NCBI GenBank assembly: GCA_021770755.1 | Contig: JAETQI010000012.1 | Span: forward strand, 29,553-93,552 | DNA length: 64,000 bases | Reading direction: 5' to 3' | From: Lachnospiraceae bacterium | Lineage (GTDB): Bacteria > Bacillota > Clostridia > Lachnospirales > Lachnospiraceae | Shown here: positions 27,172 through 34,934 of the stretch, in pieces | Layout of the letters: each line of letters opens with the position of its first letter | How positions within the stretch are numbered: the stretch's first letter is position 1 | Position numbers and translations under genes: made by a program | Notes under the pieces: generated by a model | What the model was told of the DNA's origin: nothing | Seen by the model: the letters and a program-made list of their open reading frames with translations, nothing else | The model's database searches: none

Positions 27172-27563
27172 TGAATGAATGCGATAGAGCATTTCAGAAT
27201 TCGATCCTTGAAAGGAATGAATTTGGAGAGTTGTTTCACAAAATAGATGTGAATGGAGTATTTATTGTTGCTCATCATGCATATGTGCTTGGATATGCTG
27301 TATTATATGCTAATAATTTGTCAGAAAACGAGGGATATCTTACTCTGATAGCAGTTTTGCCGGAATATCAGGGAAAACATATTGGTCGGAATCTGATTTT
27401 AGCATGCTGTGATATTGCACACAACAAAGGGATGAAGAGGCTTAAACTCGAAGTGAAAAGAGATAATGGAAAAGCCATACATTTTTATTTGAAAAATGGT
27501 TTTTTGTTTGACAGTCATTGCTCAGATAAAAGTGAGTATATGATCAAGTTACTTGATTCATAA
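27087..27563 (+). CDS. Second GNAT N-acetyltransferase domain
   Basis: GNAT domain with LIAVLPEYQGKHIGRNLILACCDIA (acetyl-CoA loop) and LKLEVKRDNGKAIHFYLKNGF. The frame is open from 27087, before the G8 tract, but there is no good ribosome site there; ATG 27171 inside the TAATG overlap is a likely start by reinitiation. With nine instead of eight G, residues of the preceding GNAT would read straight into this frame to give one protein of about 328 residues. Hence it is either a coupled small protein or the second half of a phase-variable bifunctional enzyme. Confidence 0.7.
   Translation: MQEQIFGWGGIRDFVIDMVYSQRIKYYIMNECDRAFQNSILERNEFGELFHKIDVNGVFIVAHHAYVLGYAVLYANNLSENEGYLTLIAVLPEYQGKHIGRNLILACCDIAHNKGMKRLKLEVKRDNGKAIHFYLKNGFLFDSHCSDKSEYMIKLLDS
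27109..27116 (+). repeat. G8 tract at the junction of two GNAT frames
   Basis: Eight G preceded by GGGT. Upstream frame and downstream frame differ so that one extra G joins them. The best placed of all the tracts to act as a switch between a fused and a split product. Confidence 0.78.
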
Positions 27564-27683
27564 AAGTATAAACACATCTCCCTGTTAATCAATATTACAC
27601 TTCAATACTTTCCATAATTATGCATGATTCATAAAATAATTATATTATTTATATGTGGTTTTGAAATGAAAGGACGAGAGTGT

Positions 27684-28241
27684 ATGAATATCAAAGGAAA
27701 GTATGTTATGTTAAGGGCGATGGAAAAAGTGGATATGGAATTAGTATGTAGTATGTTCAATGATCCAGAACTTGAAGATGCAGTAGTTGGCTGGTCATTT
27801 CCATTATCGTTAGAACAACAGAATAGATGGTTTGAAAATAATATGAGTGATAATCATAACTTTAGATTTATAATCGAGACCCCTAATGACGGAGCTGTTG
27901 GGATAGCTACATTGATTAATATTGATTGGAAAAATCGGCATGCGGGTCATGGGATTAAACTTGCAAATAAAGAGAGGCGTTCAAAGGGGATCGGTACGGA
28001 TTCGGTAATGGCGGTTATGCGATACGCGTTTGATGAATTAGGATTAAATCGTTTGAATGGAAGTTGGTTCTCGAATAATCTGGCATCAAAAGGAATGTAT
28101 ATGAAATGTGGATGGAAGGAAGAAGGAATCAGACGAAAATATATATTTAAAAAGGGAGAATATAGGGACCTGGTTGAAGTTGGTGTTCTTGCATCAGAAT
28201 ACTATGAATTAATTTCAAAAAATCATTACTGGGAATTATGA
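27684..28241 (+). CDS. GNAT N-acetyltransferase (RimJ/RimL type)
   Basis: About 185 residues: KGKYVMLRAMEKVDMELV, KLANKERRSKGIGTDSVMAVM (acetyl-CoA loop) and NLASKGMYMKCGWKEEGIRRK. ATG 27684 follows AAGGACGAGAG; the open frame upstream has no ribosome site. Twelve bases before a sugar aminotransferase gene, so the pair probably makes an N-acetylated amino sugar: the aminotransferase installs the amine and this enzyme acetylates it. Confidence 0.87.
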   Translation: MNIKGKYVMLRAMEKVDMELVCSMFNDPELEDAVVGWSFPLSLEQQNRWFENNMSDNHNFRFIIETPNDGAVGIATLINIDWKNRHAGHGIKLANKERRSKGIGTDSVMAVMRYAFDELGLNRLNGSWFSNNLASKGMYMKCGWKEEGIRRKYIFKKGEYRDLVEVGVLASEYYELISKNHYWEL

Positions 28242-28253
28242 GGTGATAAACAT

Positions 28254-29366
28254 ATGAACATATTAGTAACCAGATCATCCATGCCGCCGTTAGATGAGTA
28301 TATGGATGAGATCAAAGAATTGTGGGAAACACATTGGCTGACGAATATGGGAGTAAAGCACAGACAGCTACAGGAGAAGCTGAAAGAATATCTTGGAGTA
28401 TCCAATATTGATCTGTTGACAAATGGACATATGGCATTAGAATTGACGTTGCAGGCTTTGAATCTGCGTGGGGAGGTAATTACAACACCGTTTACTTTTG
28501 CATCGACAACGCACGCCATTGTGCGAAACGGTTTGATACCTGTTTTTTGTGATATTAATGCATCTGATTTTACAATAGATGCGGATAAGATAGAGTCACT
28601 GATTACGGATAGAACATGCGCGATTGTACCAGTACACGTTTATGGTAATATTTGTAATATTGAGGAGATCGAACGGATTGCCCATAAATATGGATTAAAA
28701 GTTATCTATGACGCAGCGCACGCTTTTGGTGAGACATATAAAGGAAAAGGAATTGGAACATTTGGAGATGTATCCTGTTTTAGTTTCCATGCCACTAAAG
28801 TTTTTAACACGATTGAAGGTGGGGCTGTCTGCTTTAATGATTCTGATTTTGGCATGAGAATTTATAGGTTAAAGAATTTTGGTATACGTGGGCCAGAAGT
28901 TGTTGACGGAGTGGGTGCAAATGCGAAAATGAACGAATTTTGTGCAGCAATGGGAATTTGCAATTTAAAACATGTAAATGATGAAATATTAAAAAGGAAA
29001 TCCATCGCAGAACATTATAGAAGTTGTTTGGAAGGGATTGAAGGCATACAGCTAAGTCCACTGCAAGAGAATGTTGAATCAAATTATGCGTATTTCCCAA
29101 TTATGATAGATGAAAAAATATTTGGTTTTAGTCGTAATGAAGTGTTCGATAAATTGGCTGAAAACGGAGTAGGCGCGAGAAAGTATTTTTATCCATTGAC
29201 AAACACTTTCGAATGTTTTCATGGAAAATATGATGTGACTCTTACACCTGTAGCAGTACATATTAGCAAACGGATACTCACATTACCACTATATGCGGAT
29301 TTGAGTGAGGATGATGTGGATTTTATTTGCCGTGTTATTTTGCAATGTAAAAAAAGAAGGCCGTAA
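28254..29366 (+). CDS. DegT/DnrJ/EryC1/StrS sugar aminotransferase
   Basis: 370 residues, standard family length. TNGHMALELTLQAL (PLP phosphate), VYDAAHAFGETYKG with the Asp for the PLP nitrogen, and SFHATKVFNTIEGGA with the catalytic Lys. It aminates a keto-sugar nucleotide to form a dideoxy-amino sugar. AGGTGATAAACAT precedes the ATG. No dehydratase for making the keto-sugar substrate is in the window, so that precursor must come from elsewhere. Confidence 0.93.
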   Translation: MNILVTRSSMPPLDEYMDEIKELWETHWLTNMGVKHRQLQEKLKEYLGVSNIDLLTNGHMALELTLQALNLRGEVITTPFTFASTTHAIVRNGLIPVFCDINASDFTIDADKIESLITDRTCAIVPVHVYGNICNIEEIERIAHKYGLKVIYDAAHAFGETYKGKGIGTFGDVSCFSFHATKVFNTIEGGAVCFNDSDFGMRIYRLKNFGIRGPEVVDGVGANAKMNEFCAAMGICNLKHVNDEILKRKSIAEHYRSCLEGIEGIQLSPLQENVESNYAYFPIMIDEKIFGFSRNEVFDKLAENGVGARKYFYPLTNTFECFHGKYDVTLTPVAVHISKRILTLPLYADLSEDDVDFICRVILQCKKRRP

Positions 29367-29414
29367 TATATGCATATATAATCATTACAGAAAAAAGCAT
29401 AATGGGAGGATTAC

Positions 29415-29988
29415 ATGAGAGAAGGTACTTGTAGAAATAAGAAAGTGGATATGCTTCGGGGAATCGCTATTATTTTGGTTTTGATTGGTCACGGCTTGGG
29501 CTTAATTTTGAATAAGGGGAGTGCGGGGGGTATTCTTTTGTGTGGGGTATGTGATATGCAGATATTCGGTTGATAGGAAACGGGTTAACATAATGCTCAT
29601 CGTATGTCTCAATATGTTATTAATCGGAGTAGACCGTTATATCTCATTTGGATTGGATAAGTTTGTAAAAATATTTGTGGGCATATCCATTTTTATTATG
29701 TATATGTGTATCAAAAATATTCCGCATATTGATTTTTTGGCGTTGTGTGGACGCAATAGTATGGTGATTTATATGATAAACGGACTTTCACAGTATGTTT
29801 GTTATTATGTGATAGTAGAAATGTTTAACATAAAAGCACCTTTTGTTGTATTGTGTTTTATGATAGTTTTGCAATTAATTTTAGCTTTTTCGGTGATCGG
29901 GCTGTTTACTAGGGTTGGGTGTTTACGATGGATCCAAATCATATTTTATCCGTATAAGTATATGATTGAAAAGAGTGGCGGAAGATGA
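29415..29988 (+). pseudogene. Acyltransferase family 3 gene, internally deleted and frameshifted at a G6 run
   Basis: Starts at ATG 29415 with KVDMLRGIAIILVLIGHG, the N-terminal catalytic helix of acyltransferase-3 proteins, and stops at 29573. From about 29521 another frame continues with the family's C-terminal helices (CGRNSMVIYMINGLSQYVCYY). Together they total about 190 residues against the usual 340, so roughly the middle half is lost, with the junction near the run of six G at 29525-29530. Non-functional, probably formed by deletion rather than simple slippage. Confidence 0.82.
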
Positions 29989-30100
29989 AAAGGTACTGTA
30001 ATAGTTTGTTGTAGAGGTGTATTTGCTAGATCTAAGGATCTCAAAGGCAGTGAAAGTTTGAACCGATTTACCTATGATATTAAGAAATAAGAGGTGTACG

Positions 30101-30229
30101 ATGAAAAAATCGATCATAAAGTTCATGTTGATCATGTCCACATTCGCACTAATTTTCATGACAGCAATATTCTCTTTCTTTTCATGGACGCTGAAAGAGT
30201 ACTCGGAGAGTAATTGGGATTGTCTGTAA
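30101..30229 (+). CDS. Small hydrophobic protein (42 residues), unknown
   Basis: ATG 30101 has AAGAGGTG at a good distance. The product MKKSIIKFMLIMSTF... has one hydrophobic helix followed by SWTLKEYSES. It could be a small membrane or secreted peptide, or the N-terminal scrap of a lost gene in this junk-rich 430-base gap. No family recognised. Confidence 0.4.
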   Translation: MKKSIIKFMLIMSTFALIFMTAIFSFFSWTLKEYSESNWDCL

Positions 30230-30352
30230 TGTATTTCAGATGGATTGATGAGGTTAAAACGGAGAAACAGGAATAGATTTGATAAAGTGGCAGATAACGC
30301 GGCGATTGAACGCTTGACAAAAGGCATTATCATACTTTAGACCGAAAAACTC

Positions 30353-30382
30353 TTTACAGACAAATCGAACATATGATACGAT
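30353..30382 (+). promoter_or_regulatory. Candidate promoter of second Rpn gene
   Basis: TTTACA, 18-base spacer, TACGAT, matching in sequence and spacing the promoter of the first Rpn copy. Confidence 0.55.
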
Positions 30383-30417
30383 TATTCCTGACAAACAAGA
30401 GAGGAGGAAAAAATCAT

Positions 30418-31416
30418 ATGGGAGATATTGACATCAGTGTCAAGAATTTTATTAAGATCAATTCCGTATTTGCACAGTTGTTTGAAAAAGGGGTCTACCA
30501 TGGAGCGGTGCACATAGACGGTGACAGTTTAAGGGAACTGGATGCTGCAAATCAGGACATGATAGATCGTAGTGATGGAACTTATGAATTGATGGAAAGA
30601 TTTCGGGACGCCGAAAAAGTGACGATGCTCTTTAAGGATAAGGCAGCATTTCAGATTATCCTGGGAGTGGAGGGACAAACGGATGTACATTATTACATGC
30701 CGGTAAGGTGCATGGAGATTGACGCAGTATCTTATGCTGCCCAGTGCAGGAAGATATCCCAGAAGACAAGGGAGGATAAAACGCTGAAAAAGTATGCAGG
30801 CGGTGTGCCAAAAGGTACCAGGATAGTGCCAGTAGTGACGCTCGTATTTTACACAGGCAGCCAGCCGTGGGATGGACCCAAAAGCCTGTATGACATGCTG
30901 GATGTTCCGGAGGACATGAAAGGCTGGCTGCTCCAGGCAACACCGGATTACCAAATGAACCTGATTGACGCAAGGCACATGACAAAGGAGCAGCTTAATG
31001 AGTTTGAGGGTGACCTGAAATCATTTCTGCTGATGCTGCAGGAGCATTACGATGAGGAACAGCTCAAAACAGCCCTTGCAATGCACCGTGAAACATGGTA
31101 TGCTCTTAGTAAAATAAAAAACGACAAGAGATATGTGGAATATATAGACAGAGTATCGGATGAGGAACTGGAAGGAGGCATATATATGGATGCGACACTG
31201 GATTATATCGAAAAACGAGGCGAAAAACGAGGTGAAAAACGAGGTGAAAAACAAGGCGAAAAGCGCGGAGAGAAGCGTGGGATAGAGTTGGCTGTAGAAC
31301 TGTATCAATTACTTGCTAATGGCGGGCGGCTGGATGAATGGAATGAAGCTGTAAGGGACAAGGATAGAATGATAGGTCTGCTTAAGGAGTATTCCCTGCT
31401 TGAAGACGATGTATGA
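30418..31416 (+). CDS. Rpn family recombination-promoting nuclease/putative transposase (copy 2)
   Basis: 332 residues, same family and strand as the gene at 12161 and nearly identical to it through most of the protein (FVKINSVFAQLFEKGVYHG-type opening is KINSVFAQ here too; VVTLVFYTGSQPW). ATG 30418 follows GAGGAGG. Near the C-terminus it carries six tandem EKRG/EKQG units where copy 1 has about two, which explains the greater length. The pair forms direct repeats about 18 kb apart on either side of the glycan genes. Confidence 0.92.
   Translation: MGDIDISVKNFIKINSVFAQLFEKGVYHGAVHIDGDSLRELDAANQDMIDRSDGTYELMERFRDAEKVTMLFKDKAAFQIILGVEGQTDVHYYMPVRCMEIDAVSYAAQCRKISQKTREDKTLKKYAGGVPKGTRIVPVVTLVFYTGSQPWDGPKSLYDMLDVPEDMKGWLLQATPDYQMNLIDARHMTKEQLNEFEGDLKSFLLMLQEHYDEEQLKTALAMHRETWYALSKIKNDKRYVEYIDRVSDEELEGGIYMDATLDYIEKRGEKRGEKRGEKQGEKRGEKRGIELAVELYQLLANGGRLDEWNEAVRDKDRMIGLLKEYSLLEDDV
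31210..31281 (+). repeat. 12-bp coding tandem repeat (six EKRG units)
   Basis: Six 12-base units of the form GAAAAACGAGGY at the 3' part of the second Rpn gene; the fourth reads EKQG. In-frame unit changes alter the charged linker length without breaking the protein. The first Rpn copy has about two units. Confidence 0.8.
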
Positions 31417-31460
31417 TGTTGCCGCAGGGAAGCAGTTGCAAAATTTGAATGGTATATAAA

Positions 31461-31497
31461 GGTATAAAACCTTACCTTGTAAGGTTTTATACCTTTT
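31461..31497. terminator. Bidirectional terminator between Rpn gene and DUF4365 gene
   Basis: Perfect 15-base stem GGTATAAAACCTTAC/GTAAGGTTTTATACC with loop CTT (31461-31493), followed by TTTT. It sits between convergent genes and can end transcription from both sides; it also overlaps the right end of the cassette. Confidence 0.8.
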
Positions 31498-31503
31498 GTC
31501 ATT

Positions 31504-32523
31504 TCATATCCAATAGCAGTTATCACGAAATTCCCGAGACGACATCTTCTCCGCTTCGGCATATATTCCTGGATATTGTGTTTCCCAGAAATCCCCTTCG
31601 ATACTTATGATCAATTCTCTCAGCGTATCTATTATGTTTAGCATATTTTCCTGAATTCTGGAATGCAGTTCCGAAATCTCTATTTCCAGTACATCATACT
31701 CCTCCCAAACATCATAATGCCTGTATGCATCCTTGTATTTTTCTCGAACCTTATAGAAATCAATATTATCGAAAGCGACGTCAAGATGCCTGGAAATGAT
31801 CTGCAATAAGTGATGAAGATGCCTGGTAGTGTTATAAAAGTTCATTGACTGCGTCAAAAACGGATCAGCGTTCTGATGGTCAATATGTTCATAATATTTC
31901 ATTCTGTTTGTCACAAAATCTCGTACGGAATTAAAGAAGTCTGGGTATTCAAGCATCAGAAATTTATTTCGCTCAAACATCATGTGACGATAAGTATTGC
32001 ATATTCCTTCGCTTGACTGGATCGTCTCCGTATTCATTTCTTCAAGCCTGCTATCTGCGGGTATATAAAACATAAAATGATCTTTTGATACAAATTCACG
32101 GTATCGCTGCCGTATCTGGGCTTTGATGTCTGTATAATACAAACAATGGTGTTTTATATCTGCTAATACAAGCAGGACGGGAAGCGGGCTCTGGAGCCAA
32201 TAATTGCAGGTTGATCTCTTTATTGGCACTGGAATACTGCCAGCTATCCTTCCGATTCGAGAGATAGAATCGTTGTCATTGCCATTGTTCTCATGTCTGA
32301 TTTCGGTGAAGTCAGGAAAATTCTCCGAAGATTTTAATTGCAATGAAAACATTTTTCCGGTAACATATCCGTTCTCTGCTATTTCCAGCAAGCCGTCGAT
32401 TCCATAGTCACGCCCGCCCAGGGAGCGGAAAATATAATGTTTCGGTTCAAGGATCGTTTGCAATAGCAGGATTCCTTGTTCGTCAATGATATGCTGAACG
32501 GGTCTTTTAGGTAGATCACACAT
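31504..32523 (-). CDS. DUF4365 domain protein (PD-(D/E)XK nuclease-like)
   Basis: About 339 residues. The N-terminal domain shows RDYGIDGLLEI...KMFSLQLKSS, the D-x-E-x-Q-x-K arrangement of DUF4365, a PD-(D/E)XK-like domain common beside defence and mobile genes. The C-terminal half is helical and of no recognised family (WEEYDVLEIEISELHSRIQ). The ATG at 32523 (reverse strand) follows GGAGGTG; the frame is open further upstream without a site. It is convergent with the Rpn cassette. A role in defence or DNA repair is possible but unproven. Confidence 0.82.
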   Translation of the reverse strand: MCDLPKRPVQHIIDEQGILLLQTILEPKHYIFRSLGGRDYGIDGLLEIAENGYVTGKMFSLQLKSSENFPDFTEIRHENNGNDNDSISRIGRIAGSIPVPIKRSTCNYWLQSPLPVLLVLADIKHHCLYYTDIKAQIRQRYREFVSKDHFMFYIPADSRLEEMNTETIQSSEGICNTYRHMMFERNKFLMLEYPDFFNSVRDFVTNRMKYYEHIDHQNADPFLTQSMNFYNTTRHLHHLLQIISRHLDVAFDNIDFYKVREKYKDAYRHYDVWEEYDVLEIEISELHSRIQENMLNIIDTLRELIISIEGDFWETQYPGIYAEAEKMSSREFRDNCYWI

Positions 32524-32666
32524 ATTTTTTACACCTCCACTTTTCATTTCATTATATCTCGCAGCGTTTAGAAGTACAATCAAATGATCGGGGATTTAAT
32601 AAGAAAATCATTTGGCGTACAATCGGGCATCAAAGCAGGGTGTTGAGTGTAGTGCGGATAAATAAC

Positions 32667-32694
32667 TTGATTAAGTTATGAAGTCTGGTATAAT
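32667..32694 (+). promoter_or_regulatory. Promoter upstream of hemW
   Basis: TTGATT, 16-base spacer, TATAAT with an extended TGG just before the -10. The gap from 32524 to 32817 holds nothing else recognisable. Confidence 0.6.
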
Positions 32695-32817
32695 GAAAAG
32701 ATGGCAGGCTGACAGAGGCATCTATGCAAAGATTGGAATATTTCAGATGTGGATTGGTAAATAAGGGTTGGAATAGAAGGATTAGCTGGAAATGTCGGGA
32801 GAGAGGAGTGAAGCGTG

Positions 32818-34035
32818 ATGCGTTCAATCGGGGTGTACATTCATATTCCTTTTTGTGTCCGGAAATGCGCCTACTGTGATTTCCTGTCAGGACCGGCTCC
32901 AAAAGAGCGGCGGCAGGCGTATGCGGCGGCACTGCGAAGGGAGATCGCGCGGGAGGCTGCGCGGTATGCGGGGTATGAGGTGCATACGATCTTTTTAGGC
33001 GGCGGTACGCCTTCTATATTGGAGGCAGGAGAGGCTGCAGGGATCCTCGAATGTCTGGACCGGTATTACCACATTCAAAAAAAGGCTGAGATCACGATGG
33101 AGATGAATCCCGGGACTGTGGACGGTGATAAGCTGACAGGATTAAAGAGCTCTGGGGTGAACAGACTGAGCATGGGATTACAGTCTGCGGACAATGCGGA
33201 GCTAAAGCTGTTGGGACGCATTCACACGTATGAAGATTTTCTGCAGACCTATCGGCTGGCGAGGGAAGCGGGCTTTGCCAATATTAATGTCGATCTCATG
33301 TCGGCACTGCCGGGGCAGGACATGGATAGCTGGGTGGGGACGCTGGAAAAAGTGACAGCCCTGCAGCCGGAACACATTTCTGCCTACAGCCTGATCATTG
33401 AGGAGGGAACGCATCTGCATGACAGGCTGGACGAATATCCGCCTGTGCCTGACGAGGACGAGGATCGGCGGATGTACCAGGCGACCAGGCAGATCCTCGC
33501 GGAAAAAGGTTATCAGCGCTATGAGATATCAAACTATGCGAAAGCGGGATATGCGTGTAGGCATAACTGCATCTACTGGCAGCGCGGGACCGGCCATACT
33601 GTCGATTATGCCGGCTTTGGTCTGGGGGCGTCCTCCATGGTGGACAATGTGCGGTGGAAAAATACGGACGATATGGAGCGCTATTTCTCTGCCTTTGTAG
33701 ACGATGCGGACATAGGGCAGGACGTAAAAGAGGACGTACAAAAATTATCGCGGGTGGATCACATGGAAGAATTTATGTTTCTGGGGCTGCGCATGACAGA
33801 CGGTGTGTCCCGGCTGGAGTTTACGGACACCTTTGGTGTGGGGATCGATGATGTCTATGGTGAGATACTGCGCAAGTGGGAGAAAGCGGGAATGCTGATC
33901 CGGAGTGGTGACCGCATAAGGCTGACGGACGCAGGGATCGATGTCAGCAATGTGGTACTGGCGGACTTTTTATGCACACGGGCACCCAGAGGAAGATTGT
34001 CAGCGTACGCTGACGGGTGCCCGGCGCGCGAGTAG
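32818..34035 (+). CDS. hemW: HemW, radical SAM heme chaperone
   Basis: About 405 residues. IHIPFCVRKCAYCDF holds the CX3CX2C iron-sulfur/SAM motif (C13, C17, C20 from ATG 32818), then FLGGGTPS and NRLSMGLQS typical of HemN/HemW. The GTG three bases before is a possible start; AGGAG at 32804 fits either. HemW binds heme and delivers it to respiratory proteins; it is not a coproporphyrinogen dehydrogenase. The last 20 or so codons (LCTRAPRGRLS...) are supplied by a dispersed palindromic repeat, not by family sequence. Confidence 0.92.
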   Translation: MRSIGVYIHIPFCVRKCAYCDFLSGPAPKERRQAYAAALRREIAREAARYAGYEVHTIFLGGGTPSILEAGEAAGILECLDRYYHIQKKAEITMEMNPGTVDGDKLTGLKSSGVNRLSMGLQSADNAELKLLGRIHTYEDFLQTYRLAREAGFANINVDLMSALPGQDMDSWVGTLEKVTALQPEHISAYSLIIEEGTHLHDRLDEYPPVPDEDEDRRMYQATRQILAEKGYQRYEISNYAKAGYACRHNCIYWQRGTGHTVDYAGFGLGASSMVDNVRWKNTDDMERYFSAFVDDADIGQDVKEDVQKLSRVDHMEEFMFLGLRMTDGVSRLEFTDTFGVGIDDVYGEILRKWEKAGMLIRSGDRIRLTDAGIDVSNVVLADFLCTRAPRGRLSAYADGCPARE

Positions 34036-34090
34036 GGGAAGAGGGTTCTTCCCTACTCGATCGCACAGACCCGTGCAGGTAAAATATGCC
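33967..34090 (+). repeat. Dispersed compound palindromic repeat, copy at hemW 3' end
   Basis: TTTTTATGCACACGGGCACCC begins it (33967-33987); GGGTGCCCG closes the first hairpin (inner AGC/GCT arms at 34002-34011), then GAGTAGGG/CCCTACTC forms a second hairpin (34030-34060), ending in GCACAGACCCGTGC. The same modules recur at 61558-61750 and in part at 41465, 45371 and 58464. It supplies hemW's stop codon. Confidence 0.82.
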
Positions 34091-34127
34091 GCCAATGCGG
34101 TGATAAAAATGATGATGGAGGACAGGA

Positions 34128-34472
34128 ATGGATAGGGATTTGACACACGATATGATGCATGAACAGGGGATCGTGCATGACCATACGCATCAGCATGGGC
34201 ATTCGCACACACATACGCACAAGGAGACCAAGGCAGTCCTGAACAGAATGTCCAAGATCATAGGCCATATGAAATCTGTCAGGACAATGGTGGAAAACGG
34301 CAGGGACTGCAGTGAGGTGCTGATACAACTGGCGGCTGTAAAGTCGGCGATCAGCAGCGTGAGCCGTGTGATCTTAAAGGATCATATCGATCATTGCATT
34401 GTAGATGCAGTGCGAGAGAATGATACAGAGTCGATCGAGGAGCTGAAAAACGCGATTGACAAATTTTTGTAG
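34128..34472 (+). CDS. CsoR-family metal-sensing repressor with His-rich N-terminus
   Basis: 114 residues, all-helical CsoR/RcnR family. C61, H86 and C90 reproduce exactly the spacing of the Cu(I)-binding Cys-His-Cys triad of CsoR (C-x24-H-x3-C). In front is an unusual tail with ten His in the first 31 residues, mostly as alternating HxHxH, which could buffer metal. GATGGAGGACAGGA precedes the ATG. No copper pump or chaperone gene is nearby, so the regulated target is not visible. Confidence 0.9.
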   Translation: MDRDLTHDMMHEQGIVHDHTHQHGHSHTHTHKETKAVLNRMSKIIGHMKSVRTMVENGRDCSEVLIQLAAVKSAISSVSRVILKDHIDHCIVDAVRENDTESIEELKNAIDKFL

Positions 34473-34491
34473 GAAAGGCTGGGCATACTAT

Positions 34492-34926
34492 ATGAAGGAG
34501 ACACAGAAAAGCATGATCCTGTACTATGTGCAGGACGAAAAGAAAAAGATACAGATGGAGGTGCTCGGCATGAGCATGTCCATAGCGACAAAGCAGTTGA
34601 AACCGTCTGACCTGGATACACAGGTCGGCACGCTTGCCGGGCTGAAAGGTGCTCCGCCTCTTGACATTCCGCAGGAGGAGAAGGCGCCGGCGATATTCTG
34701 CATGCCGGAGATCATTATTTTTTCTGGTATCCCGGACAAGAAGTTGGATGAGTTTCTGTTTTCTTATAAGAAAGTAGGATTGTCCCCGACAAAGCTCAAG
34801 GCAGTCATAACGCCGAAAAATGTTAGCTGGACGCTGTATCATCTGATCGGGGAGCTTTCTTTGGAGAGGGCACAGATCGAAGGGACTGTCAGGAGACTTT
34901 CAGAGGCCAGGAAGGAAAGGGAATAG
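34492..34926 (+). CDS. DUF3783 domain protein
   Basis: About 144 residues: ILYYVQDEKKKIQM opening, and the DUF3783 core IFSGIPDKKLDEFLFSYKKVGLSPTKLKAVITPKN with WTLYHLIGEL. Function of the family is unknown; it is common in Clostridia. ATG 34492 lies 19 bases after the CsoR stop. Probably co-transcribed with csoR and the ThyX-like gene. Confidence 0.82.
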   Translation: MKETQKSMILYYVQDEKKKIQMEVLGMSMSIATKQLKPSDLDTQVGTLAGLKGAPPLDIPQEEKAPAIFCMPEIIIFSGIPDKKLDEFLFSYKKVGLSPTKLKAVITPKNVSWTLYHLIGELSLERAQIEGTVRRLSEARKERE

Positions 34927-34934
34927 GGGTAAGT

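Larger units (their letters stand above)
30315..31501 (+). mobile_element. Cassette carrying the second Rpn gene, with short inverted ends
   Basis: Ends TGACAAAAGGCAT (30315-30327) and ATACCTTTTGTCA (31489-31501) are inverted copies with one mismatch over 13 bases. The left flank also shares CATACTTTA and the whole leader (GAAAAACTCTTTAC, ACAAATCGAACATATGA) with the first Rpn cassette. The right end overlaps a terminator, as in the other two cassettes. Confidence 0.5.
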
